Shown here: positions 1-14,484 of the stretch, one piece after another
Layout of the letters: each line of letters opens with the position of its first letter
Numbering within the stretch: the stretch's first letter is position 1
Assembly: GCF_002999335.1 (NCBI RefSeq)
Contig: NW_020312129.1
Location: 17,795 to 81,794, forward strand
Length of the DNA: 64,000 nucleotides
Origin: Cyclospora cayetanensis
Taxonomy: Eukaryota > Apicomplexa > Conoidasida > Eucoccidiorida > Eimeriidae
Direction: 5' to 3'
The notes under the pieces: generated by a model
Told to the model about the DNA's origin: nothing
Databases searched by the model: none
What the model saw: only the letters and a program-made list of their open reading frames with translations
Made by a program: the position numbers and the translations under genes

Positions 1-1398
1 CGTGATTACCGAACACGCTGCAACAAACCACCTCCCCCATACTTCGTACCTCCTCCTGAATTTATTACATCGTGCTGGCATAGCATGCGCCTTATATTTC
101 ATTCTACATCCTGGAAGTTAGCCCCTTCCCCTCTTCAGAATCCGCTTTGCTAGCATAGATTTGCATAAACACTTGCCCTCGATTGTTGAATACTATCGGG
201 CCAACCAACAAGATAGAAATACCTGATGGCTTCATAGTTGTCCGTTACCATCAGCCCACGGAGATGCGCAGCTACCTAATTTGCACCCCAGCCTTACATG
301 ATCCGCGTTTCTAAAGGTTATTGCAGTTGGCTGTTTGCCGCCTCCATAAGCTGCACAATTACCTCCCGGCTACTGCGACATCCCGAGTTTAAAGCCTCAG
401 TAAAATCACCAGTTCATTTAGTGCTTCGGTGTAAAACTCAAGTATGATGCGCAACATATGACCCCATGCGCGTATTCACAGCTATCCACCAGGGCAAATT
501 CCTACGGATGAGCGTAGCGAAAACTGCCGAGATGCAACATGGAGTGGACTCGTGTAGGCATGCGTGGTTGGTAGGTGCTTAGGCATTCAAAATAAACTTG
601 CCATATCCAGTCTAATGATTTGGGCAACTCTCTACGGACATGCACATACAGTCAGAGATGCAAGTAGTAACACAGCAGTGATGTGTAAGACCCTTGACTA
701 GCATAAGTGATGCCAAGCAGCATTTGAAACCAGCTACCTACACAAAGCAGACCAAGTGCACCTGACATCAAAAAATGGACATCCAGAAAATGCAGACTGA
801 TTATTCTACATTTTGATGTGGTTCATCCCGTGGCAAGCCAGACTGCAAGTTCGTCTCACTGATGGCCCCCGCAGCTAGCTGGAATGCGGTATCATCTACC
901 CCAGGACTAGAATGCTGCGCTTCGAGTACTTCCAGAGTTTGCATCAGCTCACTCGCCCTGAACCCGCCACAGTGTTGGCAAACAATTCCAGCAATAATGA
1001 CGCACCCACACATGAAACCAGGAAGTGTGCCTTTGGTCACAATGCCCAAGAAGCCACAGTTCCACGAAATGCTGCTACGTCCCGCCCTCTAATCAGTAAA
1101 AACTAGATGTACTCACCTTCCAAAATAAATCATGTCCGAAATACGATTCGTCAGCCCTGTCTTTTCCAGATTTATCTGCAAAAGAAAACGCAGGATCCAC
1201 TACTCCATTACCGGCGCATGTACATGATGAATGTTAAAGGCAGTCCATTCTTCCGCTTAACATCATGTGCTAAACACGTAATGCTCCTCAATAATTTCCT
1301 GCCATTTCATGTTCAGCAACAGTGCTCATGTGTGGTGGTCCAAACACCAAAGTAGTATCTGTGAGCAGAGTGATGAGTAAGCTGCACGTGATCCTTAA
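1..1398. other. No gene recognised
   Basis: This stretch lies 3' of the sirtuin. It has no long open frame with a recognisable domain. An 82-codon frame on the minus strand at 801-1049 could in principle be a further 3' exon of the sirtuin, but its sequence does not resemble a sirtuin C-terminus. The sirtuin already has a stop and a normal family length without it. Confidence 0.4.
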
Positions 1399-2915
1399 TC
1401 AGATATCACCGACACGTTGGTGAAAATCCTGCGTGCGCACTTCGATGATTTTCGCGCCTCTTCTCATGGCTCTGTAGGGAATCTCTGATGCAGGGTGCAC
1501 AGTCGCTGACGTGCCGACCACCAGCATCAGGTCACACTTATCCGCCTCCAGATTTGCTTCTCGCAGGGCCTGCGAGGGAATGCCCTCGCCAAATAAGATC
1601 GCGTCCGGCTTGAAGTATCCACCGCACGCACACTGCAAACATGTCAACACTCCGAAAATTGCTGAAGGGCTCCTTAGGATATGCAAGGCATCGCGTAGGA
1701 ATAAATGAGCTGGAAACTAGGGTCGTCACCTTTGGAGGGAGCTTCTTCTTGAATGAAGGGTTCCTGGCCATCTGCTTAGTCAGCTGCATTTTAGCACCGC
1801 AGCGGTAGCATGATGCCTGAATATCAGAAGTGAAAACCAGCGGGAGAGGGGTTTTACAACTTGAGAAAAAACCTGCAACAATCGTGTACACTTAGTATTC
1901 AGCCAACATTTACAGTTCATTGATGCCCTGTTGGGTATCTTCGTGTGCAATCACTTCTTGCATTTCTCCAAAAATCAAAGTCAAACAATGCCCTCTAGTG
2001 GAACGCTGTGAAAGTAGAAAAATGGCATTATTTATCGCACGTTCCGATTCATTAGTAATAATTGACCAAGTTCGCCTGGAATGAGAGAAGTTGTACGCGT
2101 GTATTCCAGCATGTCAACATATTTGCTTAGAAGGGCTTTAGACAGAAGAGCATGCGTACATTCATGAGGTTACCGTGGAACTCAATTACTCGTCGACTTC
2201 CTGCATCTTGGTGAAGATTATCAACGTTTTGCGTTATGATCGAACGGACAATTCCCAGGGCCTCCAGTCTCGCCAGTGCAACATGAGCGTGATTTGGTTC
2301 TGGTTCGTGCTCATTCAGAAACTCGTGCAGCAGCTGCCAAATCTTGCTTGGATTCCGCCAAAACCCCCAAATCGTAGCGTACTCTGCAGGATCATACCTA
2401 TAAAGTATTCCAGCATAGAGAACAGCATTATCAATGGTAGAATATATGAACAGGCTGACCAATAAGCCAATTATCAGTGACTCTAAGTTAAGCATAAACA
2501 CTGTGGTAGGAAGAACCCACGTGTAAACTCATCCGTTGCACCTTTGGACGTGGGCAGCCTTATCAAGTCGCAGACAAGGAACGAGCTCCCTTACCTGCGC
2601 CACAATCCGTCTGAAGGGTCCCTAAAAGTTGGGATGCCGCTCTCGGCTGAGACACCTGCCCCCGTCAACGCCACAACGTACCTGAGTAAAGGAATATAAC
2701 CAATTAGACATTATGCTACTCAAAACAGGTTCACTTAGTCACAAAATAGGCCTGCTAAATGTGTGGCCACAATTCCAACATCCTGAATTCAAGCTCATTT
2801 GCACGCCAATCCAATGGTATATGACGAACTTTGCATTGCGAAGTTCCTCTGTGAGTCTCTGGACTGAAATGTCTTCCGTGCGCTTCCGGCGCATGTAAGT
2901 AACCCACTGCCCCAT
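1399..2915 (-). CDS. Sir2-family NAD-dependent protein deacylase (sirtuin), 5 exons
   Basis: Sirtuins remove acyl groups from lysines while consuming NAD. Exons in transcript order are 2915-2830, 2681-2595, 2397-2160, 1816-1730 and 1632-1399. All junctions are GT-AG, phases close, and the product is 243 residues, a compact CobB-like length. Exon 2 carries the NAD-binding motif [15 protein letters not shown]. Exon 3 carries [12 protein letters not shown] and the catalytic-His motif EFHGN. A zinc site follows as CYRCG (exon 4) and CACGG (exon 5). [15 protein letters not shown] closes the Rossmann fold. The start (MGQWVTY) follows an in-frame TGA. The Y-x-x-R pair of desuccinylase-type sirtuins was not seen after the NPSKIW segment, so substrate class is open. 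There is no histone-targeting extension. A further 3' exon cannot be excluded. Confidence 0.93.
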
Positions 2916-3099
2916 CTTGCTGTGCCGTCAGAACATACTGCTTCTGCTGCTTCAGACAACGACATTGAGAGCTTTTTTGAAGACCTACAAGCCAAGCAAA
3001 GCCGTGTAAACACAACTTCCTTTAAGTCACTTGCAGGTACATATGCAGCAACGGACTTGGGGAACTGGATTATATTGACCAGGCTGATCTGCTCCTGAG

Positions 3100-3354
3100 T
3101 CACTCTATCTTTGACATCCAGCCAGATCGCTCCTTTTCTGCAAGGTGTCTTTCCCTTTCTTGTCTGTTGAGCTGGGCGGAAGTTACTGGCCCTGGGCTTC
3201 GGCTGCCCCGAGATAAGTCCTTCAAGAAAGCAAAACCCCACACGCCCACCGCGACGGCGTGTAGTGACAGAAGTAGTAGCAATACAAGCGTTAGAACGAA
3301 CGAGTATGGGCTCTCGAGGTCATCGGAGTTGGCCTTAGCTCCCTCTGATATCAT
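3100..3354 (-). CDS. Small one-pass membrane protein, hypothetical
   Basis: This is an uninterrupted 84-codon frame about 185 bp upstream of the sirtuin start, on the same strand. After an acidic N-terminal stretch it has one strongly hydrophobic helix of about 22 residues (residues 18-40, rich in Leu and Val). A basic, high-charge tail containing NRQERERHLAEKERSGW follows. The layout fits a tail-facing single-pass endomembrane protein, but no family was recognised. It could also be the last exon of a longer gene, because good acceptor sites lie upstream. Existence as a gene is uncertain. Confidence 0.35.
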   Translation of the reverse strand: MISEGAKANSDDLESPYSFVLTLVLLLLLSLHAVAVGVWGFAFLKDLSRGSRSPGPVTSAQLNRQERERHLAEKERSGWMSKIE

Positions 3355-3460
3355 TGCAACGCACCCCGGTGGACATCACACAACCCCGAGAGAAACAGCA
3401 ATTGTGATGTCTGGTTAACTTTGTATCAAACACCGAAAAGTACGCACTATGGTGTGTAAG

Positions 3461-3662
3461 TCACTTATCCCACGGATAATCATATTTCTCATGTATTTTG
3501 AGCTCGGCAGTAAAAGCCGCGCTGCTGGTATCCAACACGTCAATCAGCTTCCATCGGTTCCTCCGCTGCAGCTGCATCCATATATCGAATATAGCGAAAT
3601 TTTCCGAATTCACTGATTTAACCATGACGTAAAGTTGAGCACCTGCCAATGTTTCTAAGTAT
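3461..3662 (-). CDS. Possible coding exon, unknown protein
   Basis: A clean acceptor (TTTACAG) opens a frame of about 66 residues. The composition is protein-like: YLETLAGAQLYVM, a mixed helix-forming middle, and IHEKYDYPWDK at the end. It ends either at a TGA or at an overlapping GTGACT donor in phase 2. No family was recognised and no linked upstream exon was found. It was listed because the residue pattern is less random than its surroundings. Confidence 0.25.
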
Positions 3663-3699
3663 CTGTAAATCATTTTTTTCTGTGTGAAGCACACGAGTG

Positions 3700-6600
3700 A
3701 AAGCTCTATACGGCCGACATATGAAGGCTGTGGTTCGTGGGGCTTTCATCCAGTTACAACCTTCCATGGGGAAAGGTGTCTGTTAGCGTTTATAAGCAAT
3801 CTTTGGAGGCAACACCAAGATGTACTATGTGTTATTGTAGCACAATGTTAAAGCGTACCACTAACAATGCCCTGGGCCTAGGATTACTCTAGGCGTCTCC
3901 TCATTACACTGCCTATCGGGCTTGACAGAAAACACTCGGTCTGAAACAAAAATTATAATGCAATTGCAATCTAGTGCAGCATGGGCTGCAAAGGTGTTCA
4001 CATGCAAATGTACAGGAATAGCAAGCGGCGTGTAGCGCGCGGTGCAGCCAACATGCACATTGATACAGCGGACCAGCCTGCGCTTACATACTCTCTGTTA
4101 CATTCATTATGATTGCCCGAGGAATAATAAGTTATTGAAGATTTGGCATGAATAGTTAGTTTGACTGCTTGTATATCATATTCAGTGCAGTGTATTGCTA
4201 GCTCGGTATAAGAAGCCGCAACGTTGTGCGCAATGCATGTGAGGCAATGTGTGATTGGTTGTGAAAGCTCAAGATGCTTATAGAGTGCAGCTACGCGCAC
4301 CCTGGCTGCAGAACCCTTCACATAGCGGAACTGTCTAGGAAGATGGCATCGTGCGCACGCTATATCGAGGGGTTCTTTAGATATCACTTAAAGTCAGACT
4401 GAATATAAGCTTATTACAAAGTGGTTGAGCTCTGTTCAAAAGTGCCCCCCAATTTCCCTCTCCGCATCCCTCACATTTAGCGATATAAGGAGAGACAAAC
4501 AGCTAGGGTACGCATAGCTGCACCCTCTAAGAAGTCCAAGCTTCCACGGCTAGCACAGAGCATCCAGCTTTCACACACAGCACTGCATCTTCTTGTATCG
4601 AGAACAGCTACTCTTCACTAAACAAGGTATACGAACGAAGACGTGAAACGGTTGATTTTTTACAAGTCTTTGTAAAATAAATTAGTTTAGTAGTGAGTTC
4701 TTAGGTGGAGTATCACGCCAAACCTTTCCCCCAATTTGAGCATAGGTCCACGTGTTTCGGACCTGTACGTCCAGACCAACTGCACATAGGACAGTGGAGA
4801 ACTTTCCGCCCTATAGTCACTTCCCAGGCAAGCAAAACTAGTGAATAGCAAAGGAAAAAAGCAAATATGTAACTTTACCGCTAAAATGATATGGCCAAGA
4901 AGAGAGATATACACACTTCTCTACAACGGACGAGGGACCAAATCAACACACCCGCGGAGGCACAACGGTTTGCTGTCGTCTTAGTGCCGGATGTGTAAGT
5001 TTTCTGCTACACAAAAACGCAAGATTCGTCAAAGGTGTGAAAGTATCGAAACACAGATGGCCTCACTAGTGCGCCTATGCCTCATAAGGCAACCTCCGCA
5101 AATACTCCGGCGCATGCAGCAGAGCTGAATTTGAAGCTCCCCAAAGCGCATATACAAGAACGCAGGTATAGTAAGCCTGAAGCTACTTGTACCGAAGCTC
5201 TCCCGCTAGACAACAACACCTTAACCGCAACATTTGGAGACCTTTCGGGCAATGTCTAAAGATGAAGGTAGCTGTCTCGCGCAATGCATACACTGGAAAA
5301 GGACAATAATCAAGAAGCTTTTAATTATTGTCCACGGCGACTAGCGTCGATAGCCGTACAGCGTCACGAATTCACCCGCAGGCAGCGAAGCCCTCAAGTG
5401 CTCCTTTCTCACCGACTACGGTTGCCGCTTCCTTGCGCTTCCACTAGAATTCCCCGTTTAATGTCCTCGGCGGACAATTGTCCTAGAATTTAGCACTTAC
5501 ACGGCTTTATGTGGATCATCTGCCTCCACATAGGCCACTAGATTCGGAAAGGTATACAAGTACTTTTGAGCGCTGTAAAACCGAGGTCAATATTAGTGCC
5601 TCGGTGGCACCTCCAAGTGAAAGGGGGATCGCCAGTGTAAGTAAGAACTCCCATTCGTCAAAGAGCCGCGTATGCTCCTAGCCGGCTGGCCGCAAGCTTC
5701 ATTTCTGGCAACCTTCTGGTAGACCTCGTAAAGTCTGTCGATCCGCCGTTATCAAACCTCCAAATTTGAAATGCACAGCTGCTCGCCCCTTATTATTAGT
5801 CCATGTTTGTTTCTTTTCGGCTAGAGGCATACACTCTGTAGCTCCAACCATTCCTTCACTGAGGAGGGCGATCGCTGACGCCTGGACACGAGTTTTAGGC
5901 CCGGATCGGGGAGATGTTCCTCAGTGTAGATCAGATATGCAGGAGAGCAACATGCAGATGACCGTACTGCTGTATCATAAACCAACTCGAAAAAAGAAAA
6001 AATGAAGCCAGGCAGTCGCATTTCTGTTAGCGTAGCGTGGCAGATACTGCAGGGAAGTAAGGCTGGTACAGTCTATTTGCTCGTCTGCCTCAGGGTGGTT
6101 CGCATTGGCCCTTCTATGGTCTATCTGTGTGTAGATCATAAAGGCATTCCAAAACCTACTCATAAACTTCGAATCGCTATCCATAGTGGCTTTCTTGGGG
6201 AATCAGTGAAGCTTCCAGACATGTATAAAAAATAATTGAACGACTCTCTGCGCGTGGTAGAGCTGGAACAAGGGCTGAAAGGGGCAATTTTCTGGGTCTG
6301 GCACCATGGCGCATATGCAATCCTGAGACTTCCGGCAGTCCAACAGTAAAATCCGTTTTCAGAAAAGTCCAAATTCTTTCAGAAGCCAGCAAAATTGCAG
6401 AAGATATGGCTTGGGAGCATTTTCCAGCTTCAGCTGCTGATGTTCTGGGCATGACAGTGCGTACTCCCAACCAAGGTCACCAGAAGGACTGTGAGAGCTT
6501 TCCCACTCCAGCTCCACCATGGCCCGAAAAACATGATCATGTATTCCACACATAGCGGGATAGCGTAGCAAATTCAGGACGTGATGACGACAAAGTCATT

Positions 6601-9600
6601 GCTTTGCTTTGAATAACAACAGCCCATCATCAACCTTACAGTGTGCAACCGTTGTGGCATCCTTGGTTCTAGAAAAAGTAGCGGATGCATGGTGTTAAAG
6701 CAAAAGGCTCATAAAATTTCTGTGAGCCATGAATAGTTCCAAACGAAAGTGGTTGTGCTACACAATGGGTAGTTGCTGGGGCATTGTGAGGGCACGACTG
6801 CAAATTGGTGATGCCCTCGATACGCAACACTGTATAGTACTTCAAGAGCCTTATGAGCCAGCCAACAAGTATAGGGCGACTCAACGTCCTAAAATTCTTC
6901 ATAAGGTGCATTGAAGACTGGTGGTAGGTCTGAACAATGAAGCGTCGCCTACATTAATAGGTGCTAACCATGTTGTCAGGATTCATTTTTTGATCTGAAG
7001 TAGCATTAAAGTGCCGTGGCCTGTGGAATCCTTGCGCTCCGGCATCCCTCTGCAGGCTTAACCCCTAGGAAGTGCGCTAGCGAATGAAAACACAAGCTGC
7101 CGCTTTTTCGCACCAGCTTGTAAGATAATAGATCCACTTTATGTCTGGTGTCAAGTCCCGATAGCAGTTCTTGGCAATTGAGATGAGCTCGGATACGTGC
7201 AGGATCAACCCGTGACGCATCTTCAACTGCGGCTCTATCGTCTGTAGCCCCCGGCCTCGTTGGCAGCCAAAGTAAGTGTAGTGGAGTTGGTAGTTGGTTT
7301 GATGCACGCTTTTGACTGCCAAGCAACCCGCTTCCGCTGTGACAAATCCAGATGTCCAAGTTGTTTGGCTTTTTTGCATGGGCTTGCAGGGCCGCATTCT
7401 TACACCCAATATGGTAGAGCTGAGGCAGATGCGTCGTTGGGAGTCTCTCTGGGGCTGGTTTAGGGCCCCTTTGCTCTATAGCTTTATGTTCTCGTTTACC
7501 GTAGACTGGAGGCTAGCGCTGGTTAACCCACCCTTGACATCCATCTGCTGAAAATCCCGATTAAATACGTTTTTTCAGCCAAAAACGTAGAGTTTGCGCT
7601 CGCACGCTTCGTAAACCATAAGTAACTTATTATTATAGACCTCACCTGTTGTTGCTCTAGTGGCTGAGTCGCTGCCCACCATGCGACTACCGGACGTGAT
7701 ACATTGCATAGAACCAAGAAAGCCACGAATAATGCAGGCATTCTTCTACTTTGTGGCTTTTGCATACTGCAGGATAATCAATTCATTGGTAGATGCCCCT
7801 CCTTGAATCATCTCAGTTCTCCCGAAGCTTACTGCTGAGCTAACCTGGGCGTAGAACGATGAGTGACGGTCTGTATGAAGGTATGAAACTGTGTTTATCC
7901 CTGCAGGTACATTGATCCCTTTGCATTCAAACATCCAGAATTGGGGTGTCTCTCCCTCTATGGAATATGCCACAGGTACCACCCTTTCTCTTCGTCTAGC
8001 GGTGCAAAGCGAGGTGCATTTCTATTTAGCTAATAAAATCGTTGAGTGCTTGCCCAAAACTACAGCCAGTGTGCTTTCCCGATCAGCATACCTGATCCAC
8101 GGGCCCATATTGGCTGATAGGCTGTGGTTTTCTGCCCACTGTGGAGCTACTGCCTTCGCATCAGCTTGCAAGCCGGCCTTTACCGCCCCAGGAGTCATTG
8201 TGCCACTGTCAAATTCTACCGCGCGAGGTAACAATTAGCTTGATAATAACTAAGAGTGGCTATAGCGAAGCCTGATGTCCCACCGCCTCCACAAATGGTG
8301 GATGAGCGTGCCACAGCCATGTTAAACTATCAGGTGCTTTTAACTGTGACGTTTCTTTCAAGGTCGCTCTAGGAGGACGCCTAAAACTTTTGTTGAGTAA
8401 TTCCTAAATACAGCCGCCGCTTTCCTCTGCAAACACCCGTTACACTTCCCTACATTAGAGAAGGGTGACACCTAGGGTGCGCGTTTCTTCTCCGCTTACC
8501 CAGTCCGATTATTCACAGCTAGTTCCATTTAGCATATAGCGTACATGAGCAGTAGATTGCCCATTGTTGTATCGAGCTAAGTGTACTCTAAAAAGCTGCG
8601 AACGAGCTATCCAATTTGTAAGCTGTAAAGCAAATTCGTAGATAAATATAACTAATGCAGTAGAAAGTATTGAAATGCTGCTAAGCACGCTACAGCCAGG
8701 GATGCACTAGACGGGAGTTCCTAGTGACATGTGGTGAGAAATCCGACCCTCGATAATAACAGGAATTTTATTTGCAGGTTTCGTTGCCGGCTGATAACCT
8801 GAAGCTTTGTTTCGTTCACAATACTAGCAACCATGAGCGGTCCTTCCAGCGTCTTCTGTATTTTTCTTTCCCCTTGACGCATGCACTCTGGTTGAAATAT
8901 TCACCTCCATTTATGCATTTTTCGGTAATAGCTTCCGATTACTATTTTGAGGATGCTCTCTACACATAGATATGTGCTCAAGCATTTCCAGATATGTTGT
9001 TCTCATATTCTCTGCTATAGCCCCGTTGAGCCCTGTTGTATATCGACTAACACGCACAGTCCAGCTATATTTGCATGCAAAAACTGCTCGACAGCAGACA
9101 AAGGCACTGCTGAACTAGTGCTCGTCCGGTTTACACTACATAGTTTGCTGATCGTCTGCTCTATCGCAACAAAAGGCTCACATATTTAGGGGACCCGATA
9201 ACAGCTAGGATCGCCACTGCCTTGTTGTTTGGGCGTCTTTTTCACTGTTGGCTTGTCTCTTACTTCCATGCCTTTTAGATATGCGGGTTGATCCCCACTT
9301 TGTCGTTTTGCCCTGTGTTTCGCTGTTCTGCACTCTTGGAAAGTGGTATTAGCGCAGGAACTTTTCCACTATGCTGCGCACCGCTGGTCTCATACAGGCC
9401 CGGTGCACAAGGGTAAGCTTTTTATATTGAGGTAAAGATGTAGGGGCACATTTTGGCACTTTCTACTCCACTAAACATATCAAGATTCAACAAAAGATTG
9501 CCTGTGTTTTGAGTGTATGAGCAATTGACTGCAGTGTATCGTTGCATATAAATAGCAAGAATCAATGTATGCCTGTGTGCTTGGTGCTTTGTGCAGCTGG

Positions 9601-10188
9601 CCATGAATGCTCGGCGTGTTGAAAGGGTGCGGCAACGCCGACTTTAGCTGACTCTTGCCCCTCGTGCCTGACACCGAAGGGGTGGGCAGGGGGGAGCCCT
9701 TTTGGAAGAACGCTCACTTAGTGTCTATTGAGTGCTAAATCGGTGTAAGGTGACTGGATACAGAGTTTTTCCTACACTATACTACTCTGGTATGTACAAT
9801 CCCCTGAAAGGTGTCCCAAGGGCATTCGTCGGATGACCTGTGGTTTCACTGGGGTTGGCAGTAAACTTAAGAAGCCTATTTCTTCTCGGACACCACATAG
9901 ATGCCCTGTGTGCGTGGCAATAACCAAGTCACGAGAATTATTCGCGATTACGTGTCACAAGACTCACTTGACACCAGTGACCCCGTCAGCAGCGACCCTT
10001 AAACGTGCCCTCTCAAGTACGGAGCCATAGTGGTTCCTCCCAGATGCAAAAAGAAGGAGGCCAGGGAGCACAGAGGAGGGACGAACGGAATCGTGAAATT
10101 GTTGAGAATAAATAGTCTTCACAGAATAGAAGCACCACTACCATTTGCAGGCTTTGTGACGCTCTGACGATTGCCCAAAACAGCAACA
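3700..10188. other. Gene-poor stretch with only weak coding hints
   Basis: No recognisable domain was found over about 6.5 kb. Three weak hints remain, all on the minus strand. The first is a frame at 7746-7982 with protein-like composition. The second is a short exon-like piece around 8100-8230 ending at a GGATCAG|GTATG-type donor. The third is a secretion-signal-like start at 7738 (see separate entry). Fragments at 6160-6570 and 7000-7410 are open but carry nothing recognised. Confidence 0.4.
7643..7738 (-). CDS. Possible first exon encoding a signal peptide
   Basis: From an ATG at 7738 the frame reads MPALFVAFLVLCNV and continues to VVAWWAATQP, a typical signal peptide with a hydrophobic core and a small-residue cleavage region. 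It ends EQQQ directly before GTGAGG, a good phase-0 donor. Secreted surface proteins of coccidia often start with such an exon, but no later exon could be assigned. The ATG lies only about 8 bp from the stop of an overlapping-strand neighbour frame (7746-7982), so one of the two may be chance. Confidence 0.25.
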
Positions 10189-11750
<1,562 letters not shown>

Positions 11751-14484
11751 TTTCTCAAAGTTCCTTCTGGCACAGCGTGGGGTTCTCAAGGCTACAATGC
11801 AGTGAGCGTAGCGCTAGGCACTAGAATGCCCTGACTTAGAATAAATATTCACGATAAATTGAAGGAATTGGAGGAATGAGTAAGCACACTGCATAGAAGT
11901 ACCAGTGGAAACAGACGCTTCCGACCAGAATACCAGCCACTACTATAGTTGGGGCTGTGCAAAAACAGCGTACTAAGGAACGGTGTCTACCCGTTGGACA
12001 ACCCTTTCCGTAGTATAGCAGCTCTTCAACTGTATTTTAGTTTGCATTATCCTCTATCTGGGACCTGTGTTGAAGGGTTATACATAAACACAACTCTAAG
12101 ACATAATGTATCGCTAGTACATGGCAGGCAAAGGACCAATCCTGCAGCTGGAGGCTGTACAGGTACTTCTGAAGCGTATATCCACAATCTGAAGCTACAA
12201 AGATGCTCTTAGAGCATGCAGAGAGTCATGGGAGTACCACCATGGAGATACATTAGAGCAATATACGGGCACTCAATACACGCTCGTCGGATGGCCTCAG
12301 GTAGACACCGAGCGTAATGGCTTACGCTAAACTCAAGCAGTTTCTCCTATGCTCAGTGTGTTTTTAAAAAGCTGGCGAATATGTGAACAAACGTCTAGTC
12401 TGCTAGTATCTTTCTTTTTGGCCACGGAGAACTGAAGGTCCGATACAAACAGGCGCAATGCTGTGTCTTTGTTCGCAAGATGCAATGCGAATCTAGCTGT
12501 GAATGCTCTCACTGCCCAGAGGGTACCCACACGCATGCCTTGGCTGGCTGCCTCCTCCAATGTTCGGAGCTGGGGAAGGGGCTGAGAGGGGACGTTGGGA
12601 GCCATTTAGAAACAATCCCTCCTCATCAAATTTGTATTGACTCTGGTTTGAAGTGTCCTCCGACAGAGAATATACATGACGATTCGCATTGCTTGTTACA
12701 TCCAGCGCAGAGAGCAGAGGCAGACAGTGTAAAGCATCTGATGTCGCCGCAGGGGGACTCTTAACCCCAGAGGCAATACTAATAACGTGGTAGAAGTTGT
12801 TTAGTGCGCCTCAAGAGACCTCTCGCCCTTCCCTGCGCACCCCCTTCATGGCTATCGACATGAGGAAAACGGGCAAGATAGGATACGCTCAGCTGCACTC
12901 GCGGAGCAGTGCGAACATTCACAGCCAATTGCACACGGCATCTGGCACAAAAGGTACAATGTTGTGCCTTATTAGTATTGACCTACATCTTTTGTAATAA
13001 TAAGACATACGAGTGTGCAGCGCGATCAGTCAACTGTTAACTAATGCCTAAATGAGTTTCACTGGTGTATTAGACAATGTTCAAGTGTAGCTTTGCCTGC
13101 TACATTAACCTTGTACACTACGCAATCCGAACGGTGCTGATGGTGTTTGGGTGGCTTTCCATGGCTTGAGCTTACCAAGTGGGGAAGCGTGGTTACTGTC
13201 GCAATGCAAAATAGGGAGTGGCACCAGCGTATCTGTACTCCAGGATCGAGGTGTGTGCATGGGGTGTGTGCGGTGACACCGGTTTTATTCTCCACCGGGT
13301 AAAGGGTACTGCATGCCCGAAGCTCTTAAAGTGGCGTTTAGTGCCTCCTATCTCGAGCTATCCTAATTTATCCGTTTCATACCTTTCGTCTTCGTTGGCA
13401 CATTCGGTGCACGTCTGATGACGGCTAGCGGCTAAGGAAAGTACGAATTAAGGGGCTAGGATAGTTCCCATAGGCTATTGAGGCGTACTAATTCTACAGA
13501 GGGTCAAGTGATCCTTTGTTTAAGTACAAATACTCCATATGTTATCGAACATTGGAAAGAAGAGCCAAAGTCGTACATGGTAGGGTAGTGGAGATGATTT
13601 GTTAATTTTCATTAAATAAGTAGACTGGACAGCTTTGCCTCCTTTTGCTGAGGATGGATTCATCTATGCAATAAGCACTGCGGCACTCAGGAAGTTTTGT
13701 TTCACATCACTGAGTGCCAGACACTTGCATTTCGCACGGGGAAGCTGAGCTGACAGAACTCGCCGTTCATGGATGGGCAGCAAGGGAATCCACCCGATTA
13801 GAATAGTGCCTTCTACCTTAAGGAATGAGAGATTACTTACTTACCACAAAGCAAAGAGATGTGGCTTGAATGCCTCTCATCACAGCCAGTAACCAGTCCT
13901 GAAGAAATTTGTACTGCGGTGAGGCGGCCGAGACCGGAGGCAAGGTCAACGGCAGGTATCTCAAAACCCCTCTAACAGTTTGTATCGTTTGCAAGCATCC
14001 GTTTCCAACTGAATCAAGTGAAAAGAGGTAATCAAGGCGGGCAAGAGAAGCGTGGGACTACAGTGTTTTGTTCAGTGCGGTCATCATCGACGGCCTTTGG
14101 CGACCACGGCACAGTACGCCGCACAGAGAGTAGTGCTGCCCCTCGGCTCATGCCGAATGAGAGGTGGCGGCATCTTTTCTTTAGAGTATGGTCAATTCAT
14201 CTGATCCCGAAAGGGCTGAGGTGTATGGAGATGCGCGGTCCCAGCCTGCCGCTCTACAGACGTTGAGGCGGGGGGCCAGGGAGGGGTGGCCCCAATTCTT
14301 CTCTTCCGGGCATTTAAATGAAGTTTTCGGAAGGCACTGCAGGAGCACTTCTCGGAGTTGCTTTTTCTTCTCTCTGATTACCACTTTCTCGCCACTGTGG
14401 CGGTGTGAACTATTCCATCCTCTGCCCGCAGCCAATCGATTACAATTTGTGTAGGGAGGCTGTGAGGAAAGGACTTCGCCTCGC
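11751..14484. other. Gene-poor stretch with dispersed-repeat relics
   Basis: No gene was recognised. Two segments, near 12355-12400 and 12840-12960, resemble segments near 42745 and 36105-36230 respectively. This points to old dispersed repeats (see findings). The rest shows only short open frames without domains. Confidence 0.4.
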
